A stretch of DNA of 18,723 nucleotides from Sulfurivirga caldicuralii (GTDB lineage: Bacteria > Pseudomonadota > Gammaproteobacteria > Thiomicrospirales > Thiomicrospiraceae): contig DQVN01000047.1 in assembly GCA_015661715.1 (NCBI GenBank), positions 1 through 18,723 of the forward strand. Direction: 5' to 3'. Made by a program: the position numbers and the translations under genes. Positions 1 through 7,812 of the stretch are shown piece by piece (the first letter of the stretch is position 1; every line of letters begins with the position of its first letter). The notes beneath the pieces were generated by a model that was given only the letters and a program-made list of their open reading frames with translations, was not told the DNA's origin and made no database searches.

Positions 1-1660
1 CCGCTGCACGACGACGGGCCCCATCCACCTTAGCGTGGATCGTCTGCCCCACCTTCAGGTGGCCGGCGGTCACCTTGCCCACATGGAGCCACAGCGTGCC
101 CTGTTTCTGGGTATCCGATACATGAAAACTGTTCATTCCTTCTGTAAGACTGCCGGTATCCCCCACCTGACCACCGGATTCAGCATAAAAAGGCGTACGA
201 TCCAGGATCACAATACCCGCTTCACCCTCCTGCAATTGCTCCACCGGCGCATTATCCTTATACAACGCCAGGATCGTGGCATCCGCCTCATCCTGGGTGT
301 AGCCGACAAATTCCGTCTCACCGTCAAAGTCGATTTTCTTACTCAGATCCACCTTGAAGCTGCCCGCCGCCCGAGCGCGCTCGCGCTGTTTCCTCATTTC
401 AGCCTCAAAGCCAGCCTCATCGATTTTCAGCCCCCGTTCTCGGGCAATATCGGCGGTCAGATCCAGCGGAAAGCCATAGGTGTCATACAGCTTGAACACC
501 ACCTCACCAGGAAGCGTATCCCCACTCAGTTCACTGATGGCATCCTCCAGCAGCTTCATGCCGTGCTCCAGCGTCTCAGCGAAACGCTGCGCCTCCTGCA
601 ACAGGACTTTTTCCACATGAGCGGCGGCCTGGGCCAACTCAGGATAAGCCGCGCCCATCTGCGCCACCAATGGCGCCACCAGCTTGTGCAAAAAAGGCGC
701 CTTCTGCCCCAACTTGTAGCCATGGCGAATGGCCCGGCGAATAATCCGGCGCAGCACATAGCCACGCCCTTCATTAGACGGCAAGACCCCGTCGGTAATC
801 ATAAAGCTGGTGGAACGGATATGGTCTGCGATCACCTTCAGCGAGCTGCTGTGGCGATCCTGCGCACCGGTCACCTGCTGGGCCGCGTCCAGCAAGGCAC
901 GGAACAGATCAATGTCATAGTTGGAATGCACGCCCTGCACCACCGCCGCCAGCCGCTCCAGACCCATACCCGTATCCACCGAAGGCTTAGGCAAAGGCGT
1001 CAAGGTGCCATCCGCATCCCGGTTAAACTGCATGAACACCAGATTCCAAATCTCAATGTAGCGGTCCCCGTCCTCATCCGGTGAGCCAGGCGGTCCACCC
1101 GGCACCTCCGGGCCATGATCATAAAAAATCTCCGAGCAGGGGCCGCAGGGACCCGTATCCCCCATGGACCAGAAGTTATCCTTCTCACCACAGCGGCTGA
1201 AGCGCGCCGGATCCACGCCGATTTCATTCAACCAGATATCCGCCGCCTCATCATCCTCGTGAAAGACGGTCACCCACAGCTTTTCCGCCTCGATACCGAG
1301 GCGCTCAGTCAAAAACGTCCAGGCATATTGAATCGCTTCGCGTTTGAAATAGTCGCCGAAGCTGAAGTTGCCCAGCATCTCGAAAAAGGTATGGTGACGG
1401 GCGGTATAGCCCACATTCTCCAGGTCATTGTGTTTGCCGCCGGCACGAATGCAGCGCTGCACGGAACAGGCGCGGGTATAAGGGCGAGTCTCCAATCCCA
1501 GAAAGACATCCTTGAACTGCACCATGCCCGCATTGGTAAACAGCAATGTGGGGTCATTGGCGGGCACCACGGGAGAGGAGTGCACCGCAGTGTGCCCTTT
1601 TTCCACAAAGTAGTCGATAAATGCCTGCCGCAGTTCGGCGGTGCTCATTGTCTTGTCCAT
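1..1660 (-). CDS. alaS: Alanyl-tRNA synthetase, N-terminal ~553 residues (3' end outside the window)
   Basis: AlaS charges tRNA-Ala with alanine in the cytoplasm. The reading frame stays open from the ATG at 1660 to the left edge and gives the class II catalytic domain and tRNA-recognition region. Visible AlaS signatures include [20 protein letters not shown] (about residues 63-82), then the [19 protein letters not shown] segment, and later [17 protein letters not shown]. The sequence stops at [10 protein letters not shown], just before the point where the editing domain and its zinc-binding HxxxH motif normally begin. The family is about 870 residues, so roughly 320 residues lie outside. The start at 1660 is chosen because AGGA lies 8 nt upstream; an internal ATG at 1648 is the alternative. 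It starts 4 nt after the recX stop, so it is probably co-transcribed with recA-recX, the usual order in gammaproteobacteria. Confidence 0.97.
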   Translation of the reverse strand, partial: MDKTMSTAELRQAFIDYFVEKGHTAVHSSPVVPANDPTLLFTNAGMVQFKDVFLGLETRPYTRACSVQRCIRAGGKHNDLENVGYTARHHTFFEMLGNFSFGDYFKREAIQYAWTFLTERLGIEAEKLWVTVFHEDDEAADIWLNEIGVDPARFSRCGEKDNFWSMGDTGPCGPCSEIFYDHGPEVPGGPPGSPDEDGDRYIEIWNLVFMQFNRDADGTLTPLPKPSVDTGMGLERLAAVVQGVHSNYDIDLFRALLDAAQQVTGAQDRHSSSLKVIADHIRSTSFMITDGVLPSNEGRGYVLRRIIRRAIRHGYKLGQKAPFLHKLVAPLVAQMGAAYPELAQAAAHVEKVLLQEAQRFAETLEHGMKLLEDAISELSGDTLPGEVVFKLYDTYGFPLDLTADIARERGLKIDEAGFEAEMRKQRERARAAGSFKVDLSKKIDFDGETEFVGYTQDEADATILALYKDNAPVEQLQEGEAGIVILDRTPFYAESGGQVGDTGSLTEGMNSFHVSDTQKQGTLWLHVGKVTAGHLKVGQTIHAKVDGARRRAA

Positions 1661-1664
1661 GCAC

Positions 1665-2120
1665 TCATTCCTGTTCAAAAGCCGCCCAGCACTGGGCCTG
1701 GGTAAACCCTCGGTTGCGCAAAAAACGCAAACGCCGCGCAACCTCCTTGGGTTCACGCGGCCGTTGCGCCTCGCCAAATTTTTTCATCAATGCCTGCCGC
1801 GCCGCCTCAGCCCACTCCGCATCCGCCAAGGCCAAAGCCTCATCCAGCCGCCAACTCTCCTCAAGTTTACCGGCAAGCTTCTGGCGGATCTTCAACGGGC
1901 CATCTCCTCGCTGCAGGTGATGGCGCACGGCCGCCTCGACAAAACGCTGCTCATCCAACCAGCCTTTTTCTTTCAGGGTTGCAATGACTTCCGCCACCGC
2001 AGCCTCCGAGGCCGTTGGCACCTTTACCGACAGTTTGGCCGCCAACTCCATCGCCCCTTGCTCACGTCGCGCCAACAATTCAATGGCTTTCTGCATCAAC
2101 TGTGCATGCACATCGCTCAT
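1665..2120 (-). CDS. recX: Recombination regulatory protein RecX
   Basis: RecX binds RecA filaments and limits their extension and activity. The 151-residue product has the usual family length and the expected basic, helical three-repeat character. The C-terminal part has the RecX signature around [17 protein letters not shown] near residues 128-144. The ATG at 2120 overlaps the recA stop by 4 nt (ATGA), so translation is probably coupled to recA, which would keep the regulator in proportion to its target. The alaS start follows its stop after 4 nt. Assignment rests on the sequence signature together with the recA-recX-alaS order, which is highly conserved. Confidence 0.94.
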   Translation of the reverse strand: MSDVHAQLMQKAIELLARREQGAMELAAKLSVKVPTASEAAVAEVIATLKEKGWLDEQRFVEAAVRHHLQRGDGPLKIRQKLAGKLEESWRLDEALALADAEWAEAARQALMKKFGEAQRPREPKEVARRLRFLRNRGFTQAQCWAAFEQE

Positions 2121-3148
2121 GCAAGCTCTTCTTCTCCTGCTGAAGCGGCAGGTGCGACATGGGGTAGCAGCTTGGCACGCAGTTGCTGTTCAATCTCCTC
2201 GGCCACCACCGGGTGATCACGCAGCCACTGTTTGGCGTTCTCCTTGCCCTGGCCGATCTTATCCCCTTGATAGCTGTACCAGGCGCCGGCTTTCTGAATC
2301 AGGTCATGCTCCACGCCCAGGTCGATAAGTTCGCCCAGGCGGGAAATGCCCTCACCATAGAGAATCTCAAAACGCACTTCTTTGAATGGAGGCGCCAGTT
2401 TATTCTTGACCACCTTGACCTTGGTCTCGTTGCCGATAACCTCGTCTTTATTCTTGATCGACCCCACCCGACGGATATCCAAACGCACCGAGCTGTAAAA
2501 TTTCAGGGCATTCCCGCCTGTCGTGGTCTCTGGATTACCGAACATAACGCCGATTTTCATGCGGATCTGGTTGATAAAGACCACTAAAGTATTGGTGCGT
2601 TTGATATTGGCGGTGAGCTTGCGCAACGCCTGGCTCATCAGCCGCGCCTGTAGGCCCACATGGGCATCGCCCATTTCCCCTTCGATTTCCGCTTTGGGCG
2701 TCAAGGCCGCCACCGAGTCCACCACCACGATATCCACCGCCCCGGAACGCACCAGCATATCGGCAATTTCCAGCGCCTGCTCTCCCGTATCCGGCTGCGA
2801 CACCAGCAAGTTATCGATATCCACGCCCAGTTTGGCGGCATAACGGGGATCCAGCGCATGCTCGGCATCGATAAAAGCGGCCGTCCCCCCTTGCTTTTGC
2901 GCCTCCGCAATGGCGTGCAGGGTCAAGGTGGTTTTACCGGAGGACTCAGGGCCGTAGATCTCCACCACCCGACCTTTCGGCAGCCCACCAATGCCCAGGG
3001 CAATGTCCAGCCCTAAGGAACCTGTGGAGATGGTTTCCACATTCTGCGCCACCGGGCTATCTCCCAGGCGCATCACCGAGCCTTTGCCATACTGGCGCTC
3101 AATCTGCCCCAGGGCCGCCTGCAACGCTTTGCGTTTCTGCTCGTCCAT
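2117..3148 (-). CDS. recA: Recombinase RecA
   Basis: RecA forms ATP-dependent filaments on single-stranded DNA, carries out strand exchange in homologous recombination and stimulates LexA self-cleavage in the SOS response. The product is 343 residues. Visible motifs are Walker [10 protein letters not shown] (66-74), catalytic Glu in DAEHALD (E96), Walker B IVVVDS (Asp144), the L2-loop region [20 protein letters not shown] (193-212), and an acidic C-terminal tail. The frame extends upstream to 3181, but the ATG at 3148 is preferred: the protein then begins [17 protein letters not shown] like its homologues, the numbering of catalytic residues matches E. coli RecA, and AAGGAG lies 9 nt upstream. 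Its stop overlaps the recX start. Confidence 0.98.
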   Translation of the reverse strand: MDEQKRKALQAALGQIERQYGKGSVMRLGDSPVAQNVETISTGSLGLDIALGIGGLPKGRVVEIYGPESSGKTTLTLHAIAEAQKQGGTAAFIDAEHALDPRYAAKLGVDIDNLLVSQPDTGEQALEIADMLVRSGAVDIVVVDSVAALTPKAEIEGEMGDAHVGLQARLMSQALRKLTANIKRTNTLVVFINQIRMKIGVMFGNPETTTGGNALKFYSSVRLDIRRVGSIKNKDEVIGNETKVKVVKNKLAPPFKEVRFEILYGEGISRLGELIDLGVEHDLIQKAGAWYSYQGDKIGQGKENAKQWLRDHPVVAEEIEQQLRAKLLPHVAPAASAGEEELA

Positions 3149-3179
3149 CTCCACATACTCCTTCATTCGTGAACGGAAC

Positions 3180-3185
3180 ATTATA
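3180..3185 (-). promoter_or_regulatory. Probable recA promoter, extended -10 element
   Basis: Read on the minus strand the sequence is TGGTATAAT: a perfect TATAAT preceded by the TGn extension. It sits about 32 nt upstream of the recA ATG, inside the stretch just after the stop of the upstream SDR gene. A good -35 is not visible at 17 nt, which fits an extended -10 promoter. No canonical CTGT-N8-ACAG LexA box was seen next to it. The ribosome binding site AAGGAG lies between this element and the start. Confidence 0.55.
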
Positions 3186-3188
3186 CCA

Positions 3189-4052
3189 TCAGGAGATTTG
3201 TCCTTGCTCCAACAGCCGCGTCACCAGCTCGCCATAGCCTTCCCGATAAGTGGGGTAGCGAAATTCAAACCCGGTGGCGCGAATCCGCGCATTGCGGATG
3301 CGCTTGTTGGCGCGCATCTGCCGCACCTTCTCTGTCGGCTCACGATGATCAATCGCTAAAGGCACGCTCAACTGTTCCGCCAGCCACTCATACACCTCAC
3401 ACAATGGCGCCGGCGCATCATCCACCCCCACATAGAGCGCATCCGGCGCATCCAAATTGCGCAAATGCGCCAACATCCGCGCCGCATCCACCACATGAAT
3501 GCGATTGCTGTATACATCCTCCATGCAGTGGGCCTTACCGCTGAGAACCATATCGATCAGATGGGTCCGCCCCGGGCCATAGATCCCGCCAAAACGCACC
3601 ACGGTGGCGGGTAATCCACTCTGCCAGGCCAGCGCCTCAGCCTCTATCAACACCCGAGCGGCAAAATTGCGCGCTTCAACCGGTGATGACTCATCCACCC
3701 ACTCACCGTCGCTCTGGCCAAAGACAGAGGTGCTGGAGATAAAGAAATAACGCTTGATGGGCTGATGCTCAAGCATCTGCAGAAAATGGCGCTGAGCGCT
3801 GATATAGGCCCGATAGTAGGCCATCTCACTGTGCTTGTCGGGCGATAAAATAAAATAGGCATACTCAATGTCTGCCGGCAGCGCGGATGTCGCCACCTCC
3901 GCAGCAGCCAGGTCGATGGCAACCCCGTGGACAAAATCGGGCAAGGCATCCGGACGCCGGCGCAAACCGAACACTTCATCGCCCGCCTGGTGCAGCAGTG
4001 CCGCCAGCCGACACCCCAAGTCTCCACACCCGGCAATTGCAATACGGCTCAT
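3189..4052 (-). CDS. YeeZ-like SDR-family NAD(P)-binding protein
   Basis: This 287-residue protein has an atypical extended short-chain dehydrogenase/epimerase fold. The N-terminal dinucleotide-binding motif is [10 protein letters not shown] (8-17), followed by a strand pair and the SSTSVFG segment (107-113), then [10 protein letters not shown] (153-162), typical of NAD-dependent epimerase-like proteins. It resembles E. coli YeeZ in length and in these segments. The usual SDR catalytic YxxxK is not visible: the equivalent stretch reads [13 protein letters not shown]. Enzymatic activity is therefore uncertain and the substrate is unknown. The start has GGAGG 4 nt upstream. It lies between gmhA and recA on the same strand, 64 nt after gmhA, and may be the last gene of an hldE-gmhA transcript. 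A role in sugar-nucleotide or LPS metabolism is suggested only by position. Confidence 0.8.
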   Translation of the reverse strand: MSRIAIAGCGDLGCRLAALLHQAGDEVFGLRRRPDALPDFVHGVAIDLAAAEVATSALPADIEYAYFILSPDKHSEMAYYRAYISAQRHFLQMLEHQPIKRYFFISSTSVFGQSDGEWVDESSPVEARNFAARVLIEAEALAWQSGLPATVVRFGGIYGPGRTHLIDMVLSGKAHCMEDVYSNRIHVVDAARMLAHLRNLDAPDALYVGVDDAPAPLCEVYEWLAEQLSVPLAIDHREPTEKVRQMRANKRIRNARIRATGFEFRYPTYREGYGELVTRLLEQGQIS

Positions 4053-4116
4053 AGATCCTCCATCGATCGTTCAGGCAGGCAAAGTATGCCGCAACCGGGA
4101 TGGTTTGACGAGTCCC

Positions 4117-4680
4117 TCAATGGGAAAAGTGCGCATCCAGTGCTTCACACAACACATGGCTGAGAAAGGTGTGCGCCTCCTGAACCCGCGCCGTTTCAAC
4201 AGCGGGCACCGCCAGGGGGATATGCGCCAAGGCGGCCAAGCGATTAGGCGTCTGGCCCGTCAAAGCCACGGTCGTCGCCCCGATTTCGCCTGCCGCCGCC
4301 AGCGCCCGCACCACATTGACACTGTTGCCCGAGGTGGACATGCCCACCACCACATCCACTGGCTGCACCAGAGCACGCACCTGACGCTCGAAGACACTGT
4401 CAAAATCAAAGTCATTGGGATGGGCGGTGAGAATGGATGTATCCGTGGTCAGAGCAATGGCCGCCAGCGGACGACGATTTTTGACATAGCGCACCACCAG
4501 TTCTGCGGCCATGTGCTGGGCGTCTGCGGCACTGCCCCCATTGCCCAGCCACACCACCTTACCCCCTTGCTCCAGGCTGGTGATCACTGCCGCCACCCAC
4601 TGCTGCAGCGGTCCCGCCAGGGTGTGTAGCTGAGAGAAAAGCTGCTGGTGGCGCACCAGCGCATCCTGCAACCGCTTCAT
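4117..4680 (-). CDS. gmhA: Phosphoheptose isomerase (sedoheptulose 7-phosphate isomerase)
   Basis: GmhA converts sedoheptulose 7-phosphate to D-glycero-D-manno-heptose 7-phosphate, the first step to ADP-heptose for the LPS inner core; it is cytoplasmic. The 187-residue product is a single SIS domain of the usual length. Visible motifs are GNGGSAADAQHMAAEL (46-61, with candidate metal/active-site His56 and Glu60), a TTDTSILTAHPNDF segment, STSGNS (115-120) for phosphosugar binding, and RVQEAH (165-170) near the C-terminus. The frame is open further upstream to 4773, but the ATG at 4680 is preferred because it overlaps the hldE stop as ATGA and gives a family-like N-terminus. The paralogue DiaA (a DnaA-binding SIS protein) was considered; the GGSAADAQH motif and coupling to hldE favour GmhA. 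Confidence 0.92.
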   Translation of the reverse strand: MKRLQDALVRHQQLFSQLHTLAGPLQQWVAAVITSLEQGGKVVWLGNGGSAADAQHMAAELVVRYVKNRRPLAAIALTTDTSILTAHPNDFDFDSVFERQVRALVQPVDVVVGMSTSGNSVNVVRALAAAGEIGATTVALTGQTPNRLAALAHIPLAVPAVETARVQEAHTFLSHVLCEALDAHFSH

Positions 4681-6095
4681 GCCTGCGCCCGAATACGGTT
4701 GACAATATCGGTGGTGGAGAAGCCATCCCAAAAGGAGAGTACTTTCACTTCTCCGCCCGCCGCCTGGACACACTCAGCCCCAGCGATTTCATGGGGCTGA
4801 TAATCGCCCCCCTTGACCAGCACATCCGGACGGACGGCGCAAATCAGCCGCTGAGGTGTCTCCTCATCGAACGGCACCACCCAGTCCACACAGTTGAGCG
4901 CCGCCAACACTTCTATCCGCGCCTGTAAGGGAACAATGGGGCGGCTGTCGCCTTTTAAGCGTCTGACCGACGCATCCGAATTCACCGCCACCACCAGCCG
5001 ATCTCCCAACTGTGCCGCCTCCTGCAAGTAGCGCACATGGCCGGCGTGAAGAATATCAAAACAGCCGTTGGTCATGACCACCCGCTCGCCCCGCGCCTGC
5101 GCCTGACGCACCTGTTCGATCAATTCAGCCTCAGAGGGGGCCACATACCCCAAATGGGCCTGTTTACGCTTCAAGTGTTCCCGCAATTCATGGACACTCA
5201 CCACCGAGGTGCCCACTTTGCGCACCACCAAAGAGGCCGCTTCATTGGCCAGCCTGGCGGCCTGACTCAACGAAGCGCCCGCGGCAAAGGCGGCCGCCAG
5301 CACCGCCATGACCGTATCACCCGCGCCGGTGACATCAAACACCTCCTGGGTCTGCGCCCGCAGCCGATAGGCCTGCTGACCGGCTTCCAGCAGCAGCATG
5401 CCATGCTCACTGCGGGTAACCAGCAGGGCATCCAACTGCAACTGATCCATCAGCCCCCGCCCCTTTTCCTCAATTGCGGTCTCATCGGCACAAGCCCCCA
5501 CGATCGCCTCAAACTCGCTTTGATTGGGTTTGATCAGCGTAGCGGCGCGATAGCGGGAAAAATCCTGACCCTTCGGGTCAATCATCACTGGCACACCCGC
5601 AATACGGGCGGCCGTGATCATTCGCTCCACCTGCGCCAGGGTTCCTTTGGCATAATCCGACAACACCAGCACATCATAATCCGCCACTACGCCCGCCACC
5701 CGATCCGCCAGCTCATCAGCCGCCGCAGCAGAAAAAGGCTGTTCAAAATCCAGACGGATCAACTGCTGATGGTGGCTGAGGACGCGCAGCTTGCAAATGG
5801 TGCCCGCTCCATCCCGAACCCAGTGTCGCCGTACCCCCTGTTGCGCCAGAAGACCATCCAACTGCTGACCATGGGCATCCTCTCCGATCAGCCCCATCAG
5901 CGTCACCTGCGCGCCCAATGCCGCCATATTCATGGCCACATTGGCCGCACCCCCTGCCCGCGCCTGTTCATCCGCCACATTCACCACCGGCACCGGCGCC
6001 TCCGGCGAAATCCGCCCCGCACGCCCCGACCAGTATCGATCCAACATCACATCACCCACCACCAAAGCGCGGGCTGCAGAAAAATCCGGCAACAT
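4677..6095 (-). CDS. hldE: Bifunctional heptose 7-phosphate kinase / heptose 1-phosphate adenylyltransferase HldE
   Basis: HldE carries out two steps of ADP-heptose synthesis: phosphorylation of D-glycero-D-manno-heptose 7-phosphate at C1, and adenylylation of the 1-phosphate after GmhB removes the 7-phosphate. The 472-residue protein is full length. Residues about 1-315 form a PfkB/ribokinase domain with PGG-like AGGAANVAMN, SDYAKG (146-151), and the DVTGAGDT motif (254-261) holding the catalytic Asp260. Residues about 335-472 form a cytidylyltransferase-like domain with TNGCFDILHAGH (342-353, HxGH) and VKGGDY. The ATG at 6095 has AGGA 8 nt upstream. It is followed by gmhA in a 4-nt overlap. 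gmhB is not in this window. It is divergent from pagL-kdsD-waaA. Confidence 0.97.
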   Translation of the reverse strand: MLPDFSAARALVVGDVMLDRYWSGRAGRISPEAPVPVVNVADEQARAGGAANVAMNMAALGAQVTLMGLIGEDAHGQQLDGLLAQQGVRRHWVRDGAGTICKLRVLSHHQQLIRLDFEQPFSAAAADELADRVAGVVADYDVLVLSDYAKGTLAQVERMITAARIAGVPVMIDPKGQDFSRYRAATLIKPNQSEFEAIVGACADETAIEEKGRGLMDQLQLDALLVTRSEHGMLLLEAGQQAYRLRAQTQEVFDVTGAGDTVMAVLAAAFAAGASLSQAARLANEAASLVVRKVGTSVVSVHELREHLKRKQAHLGYVAPSEAELIEQVRQAQARGERVVMTNGCFDILHAGHVRYLQEAAQLGDRLVVAVNSDASVRRLKGDSRPIVPLQARIEVLAALNCVDWVVPFDEETPQRLICAVRPDVLVKGGDYQPHEIAGAECVQAAGGEVKVLSFWDGFSTTDIVNRIRAQA

Positions 6096-6110
6096 GCCCC
6101 ATTCCTGTCA

Positions 6111-6149
6111 TGTTTTGCCGCTATTTTACCCCTATAGCGGAATAAAACA
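6111..6149. repeat. Interrupted inverted repeat between hldE and pagL
   Basis: The arms are TGTTTT-g-CCGCTAT (6111-6124) and ATAGCGG-aat-AAAACA (6134-6149). The inner 7-nt arms pair perfectly around a 9-nt centre, and the outer 6-nt arms also match perfectly, offset by two bases. On the minus strand a TAAAAT hexamer (6123-6128) that could be the hldE -10 element overlaps the centre, 27 nt upstream of the hldE ATG, although no good -35 is seen. The position suits an operator or a 5' leader hairpin, but this is inference. Confidence 0.45.
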
Positions 6150-6190
6150 CCGACGGATGAGCACCAAACCAACAGACACCCTGACACAGG

Positions 6191-6220
6191 TTAACAATCT
6201 CAACGCACTTTCAATAAAAT
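6191..6220 (+). promoter_or_regulatory. Candidate sigma70 promoter for pagL-kdsD-waaA
   Basis: TTAACA (6191-6196) and TAAAAT (6215-6220) are spaced by 18 nt, a reasonable sigma70 arrangement. The expected transcription start falls near 6227, leaving a leader of about 24 nt before the pagL ATG at 6251. The leader shows no strong Shine-Dalgarno sequence. Both elements are imperfect, so this is moderately supported. Confidence 0.45.
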
Positions 6221-6250
6221 ACCCTTTTCCTTAATACCTGAACCGCTGCA

Positions 6251-6877
6251 ATGAAACGATCACTGCTGGCCCTTTTACTCTGTCTCAGCCTGTCCGCTCA
6301 GGCGGAAGACAGCACCGATACGGCGCTGAAAAACACCGCCATTGCAGGCACCCTGCTGAGCTGGGGCATGGCCTGGCTGTGGGGTGATGCCCCTCTGACC
6401 CGCGCGCTTGTGCCAACCCAAGGGCAACACCTGGCCCTGACCATGGGGACAGAAAACCACACCACCCTAGCGCAACTGATTTACGCGCGAGACTTCGCCT
6501 CAACCCTACTGGATGGACCCACCTGGCAACTCATCGGCCACTGGGAAGCCAGCTTGAGCAACTGGTGGGCCGATAAGGCACAACGCACTGAGCAGCAGGG
6601 CTGGATGCTCGGCCTGACCCCAGTGCTACAGTATCAGTTCAAAACGGTGTTGCGCCCCTATATTGAGTTTGGCATTGGCGTGAAATATCTGTCAGGTATT
6701 CGCATCGCCGATCAGTATAAATCCACCCAGTTTCAGTTTGGCGATCTGACCGGCATCGGCATCCAATACCGCAACCTACAGCTGGGCTTTCGCTTCCTGC
6801 ACATCTCCAATGCAGGCATTGAAACCCCCAATCCGGCTACGAACTACTACACCTTAAAAATGGATTATCGCTTCTGA
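6251..6877 (+). CDS. pagL: PagL-like outer membrane lipid A 3-O-deacylase (acyloxyacyl hydrolase family)
   Basis: PagL removes the 3-O-linked acyl chain of lipid A at the outer membrane. The 208-residue product starts with a Sec signal peptide (basic KR, hydrophobic core to about residue 18, AQA cleavage site). The rest alternates polar and aromatic residues like a small beta barrel and ends in DYRF, with a terminal Phe typical of outer membrane proteins. The family catalytic segment is FLHISNAG: His184 and Ser186 match the PagL His-x-Ser pair. The third triad member, Glu in Pseudomonas aeruginosa PagL, appears to be replaced: the comparable position is near Asn198, and the only nearby acid is Glu191. 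The stop overlaps the kdsD start by 1 nt (TGATG), so it is co-translated with Kdo synthesis genes. The exact lipid A substrate is not shown by sequence. Confidence 0.85.
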   Translation: MKRSLLALLLCLSLSAQAEDSTDTALKNTAIAGTLLSWGMAWLWGDAPLTRALVPTQGQHLALTMGTENHTTLAQLIYARDFASTLLDGPTWQLIGHWEASLSNWWADKAQRTEQQGWMLGLTPVLQYQFKTVLRPYIEFGIGVKYLSGIRIADQYKSTQFQFGDLTGIGIQYRNLQLGFRFLHISNAGIETPNPATNYYTLKMDYRF

Positions 6878-7812
6878 TGAAATACCAACAGAGTGCAAAA
6901 CGCGTATTCGACATTGAAGCGGCCGCCATCGCCAACTTGAAGACACTATTGAATGATGACTTTGATGGTGCGGTGGAGGCCATCCTCAACAGCTCAGGCA
7001 GAGTGGTCATCTGCGGCATGGGCAAATCCGGGCTCATCGGCAAAAAAATCATGGCCACCCTGGCCAGCACCGGCACCCCCTCGTTTTTCATGCACCCCGG
7101 GGAAGCCTTCCATGGTGATTTGGGCATGGTGGCCCCGGACGATATCTTCGTCGCCATTTCCAATTCCGGCGAGACGGAAGAAGTCATCCGGCTGCTGCCT
7201 TTCCTGAAAGACAATGGCAATACGATTATTGCCATGACCGGCAATCCGGCCTCCACTTTGGCAAAAAATGCCGATTTTCACCTCAATATCGCCGTACCCC
7301 AAGAGGCTTGTCCACATCAACTGGCGCCCACCAGTTCCACCACCGCCACCTTGGTCATGGGCGATGCCCTAGCCGTCGCCCTCATGGAGGCGCGCAACTT
7401 CCAACCTCAGGATTTCGCCCGTTTCCACCCAGGGGGTAGCTTAGGACGCAAGCTGCTGACCAAGGTACGCCATGAAATGAAAACCGACAATCTGCCCCTG
7501 GTCACCCGTGACGCCCCCATGAAAGAGGTCATCCACACCATGAGCGCGGGACGGCTGGGCTTATGCATCGTGGACGAAGGCCGCGGCATCATCACCGACG
7601 GCGACCTGCGCCGACACTTAGAAAATGACCCTGAGCTGATGGAGAAGACCGCCGGTGAAATCATGACCACTCACCCCAAATCCATCTCGCCGGATGCCCG
7701 GTTGACCGAAGCAGAGGCGATAATGAATCAGCACAAGATCACCTCCCTGTTGGTGAGAGATGAGCAGGGGCAGTTGCAAGGTGTGATTCAGATCTACGAT
7801 CTCAACCGCTGA
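6877..7812 (+). CDS. kdsD: D-arabinose 5-phosphate isomerase KdsD
   Basis: KdsD interconverts ribulose 5-phosphate and arabinose 5-phosphate, the first step toward Kdo, in the cytoplasm. The 311-residue product has an N-terminal SIS domain and two C-terminal CBS domains. Visible motifs are GMGKSG (47-52), HPGEAFHGDLG (73-83), SNSGET (95-100), the PTSSTT segment (151-156) and HPGGSLG (184-190). The CBS pair spans about 200-311. E. coli KdsD is slightly longer (328). GutQ, the paralogue with the same activity, cannot be excluded by motifs alone, but the position directly before waaA supports the LPS role. The start overlaps the pagL stop and the stop overlaps the waaA start, both as TGATG, indicating tight translational coupling. 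Confidence 0.93.
   Translation: MKYQQSAKRVFDIEAAAIANLKTLLNDDFDGAVEAILNSSGRVVICGMGKSGLIGKKIMATLASTGTPSFFMHPGEAFHGDLGMVAPDDIFVAISNSGETEEVIRLLPFLKDNGNTIIAMTGNPASTLAKNADFHLNIAVPQEACPHQLAPTSSTTATLVMGDALAVALMEARNFQPQDFARFHPGGSLGRKLLTKVRHEMKTDNLPLVTRDAPMKEVIHTMSAGRLGLCIVDEGRGIITDGDLRRHLENDPELMEKTAGEIMTTHPKSISPDARLTEAEAIMNQHKITSLLVRDEQGQLQGVIQIYDLNR

Noticed and set aside
35..1084. Plus-strand open frame of 349 codons opposite alaS
   Set aside because: It is the antisense shadow of alaS, whose minus-strand translation is clearly conserved; the plus-strand product is rich in His, Arg and Gln and resembles no protein family.
3149..3181. Longer recA start giving 11 extra residues
   Set aside because: The ATG at 3148 has a well-placed AAGGAG and matches the family N-terminus, and the upstream ATG at 3181 would start before the expected transcription start of the extended -10 promoter.
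4681..4773. Longer gmhA start giving 31 extra residues inside hldE
   Set aside because: The extra residues are arginine/glycine-rich hldE antiframe sequence; the ATGA overlap start at 4680 gives the family length.
5037..6137. Plus-strand open frame of 366 codons opposite hldE
   Set aside because: Antisense shadow of hldE, with the His/Arg/Pro-rich composition typical of reversed GC-rich genes.
6157..6234. 25-codon frame (MSTKPTDTLTQ...) before pagL
   Set aside because: Very short, no good ribosome binding site, and the candidate pagL promoter lies inside it. It is more likely promoter sequence than a leader peptide.
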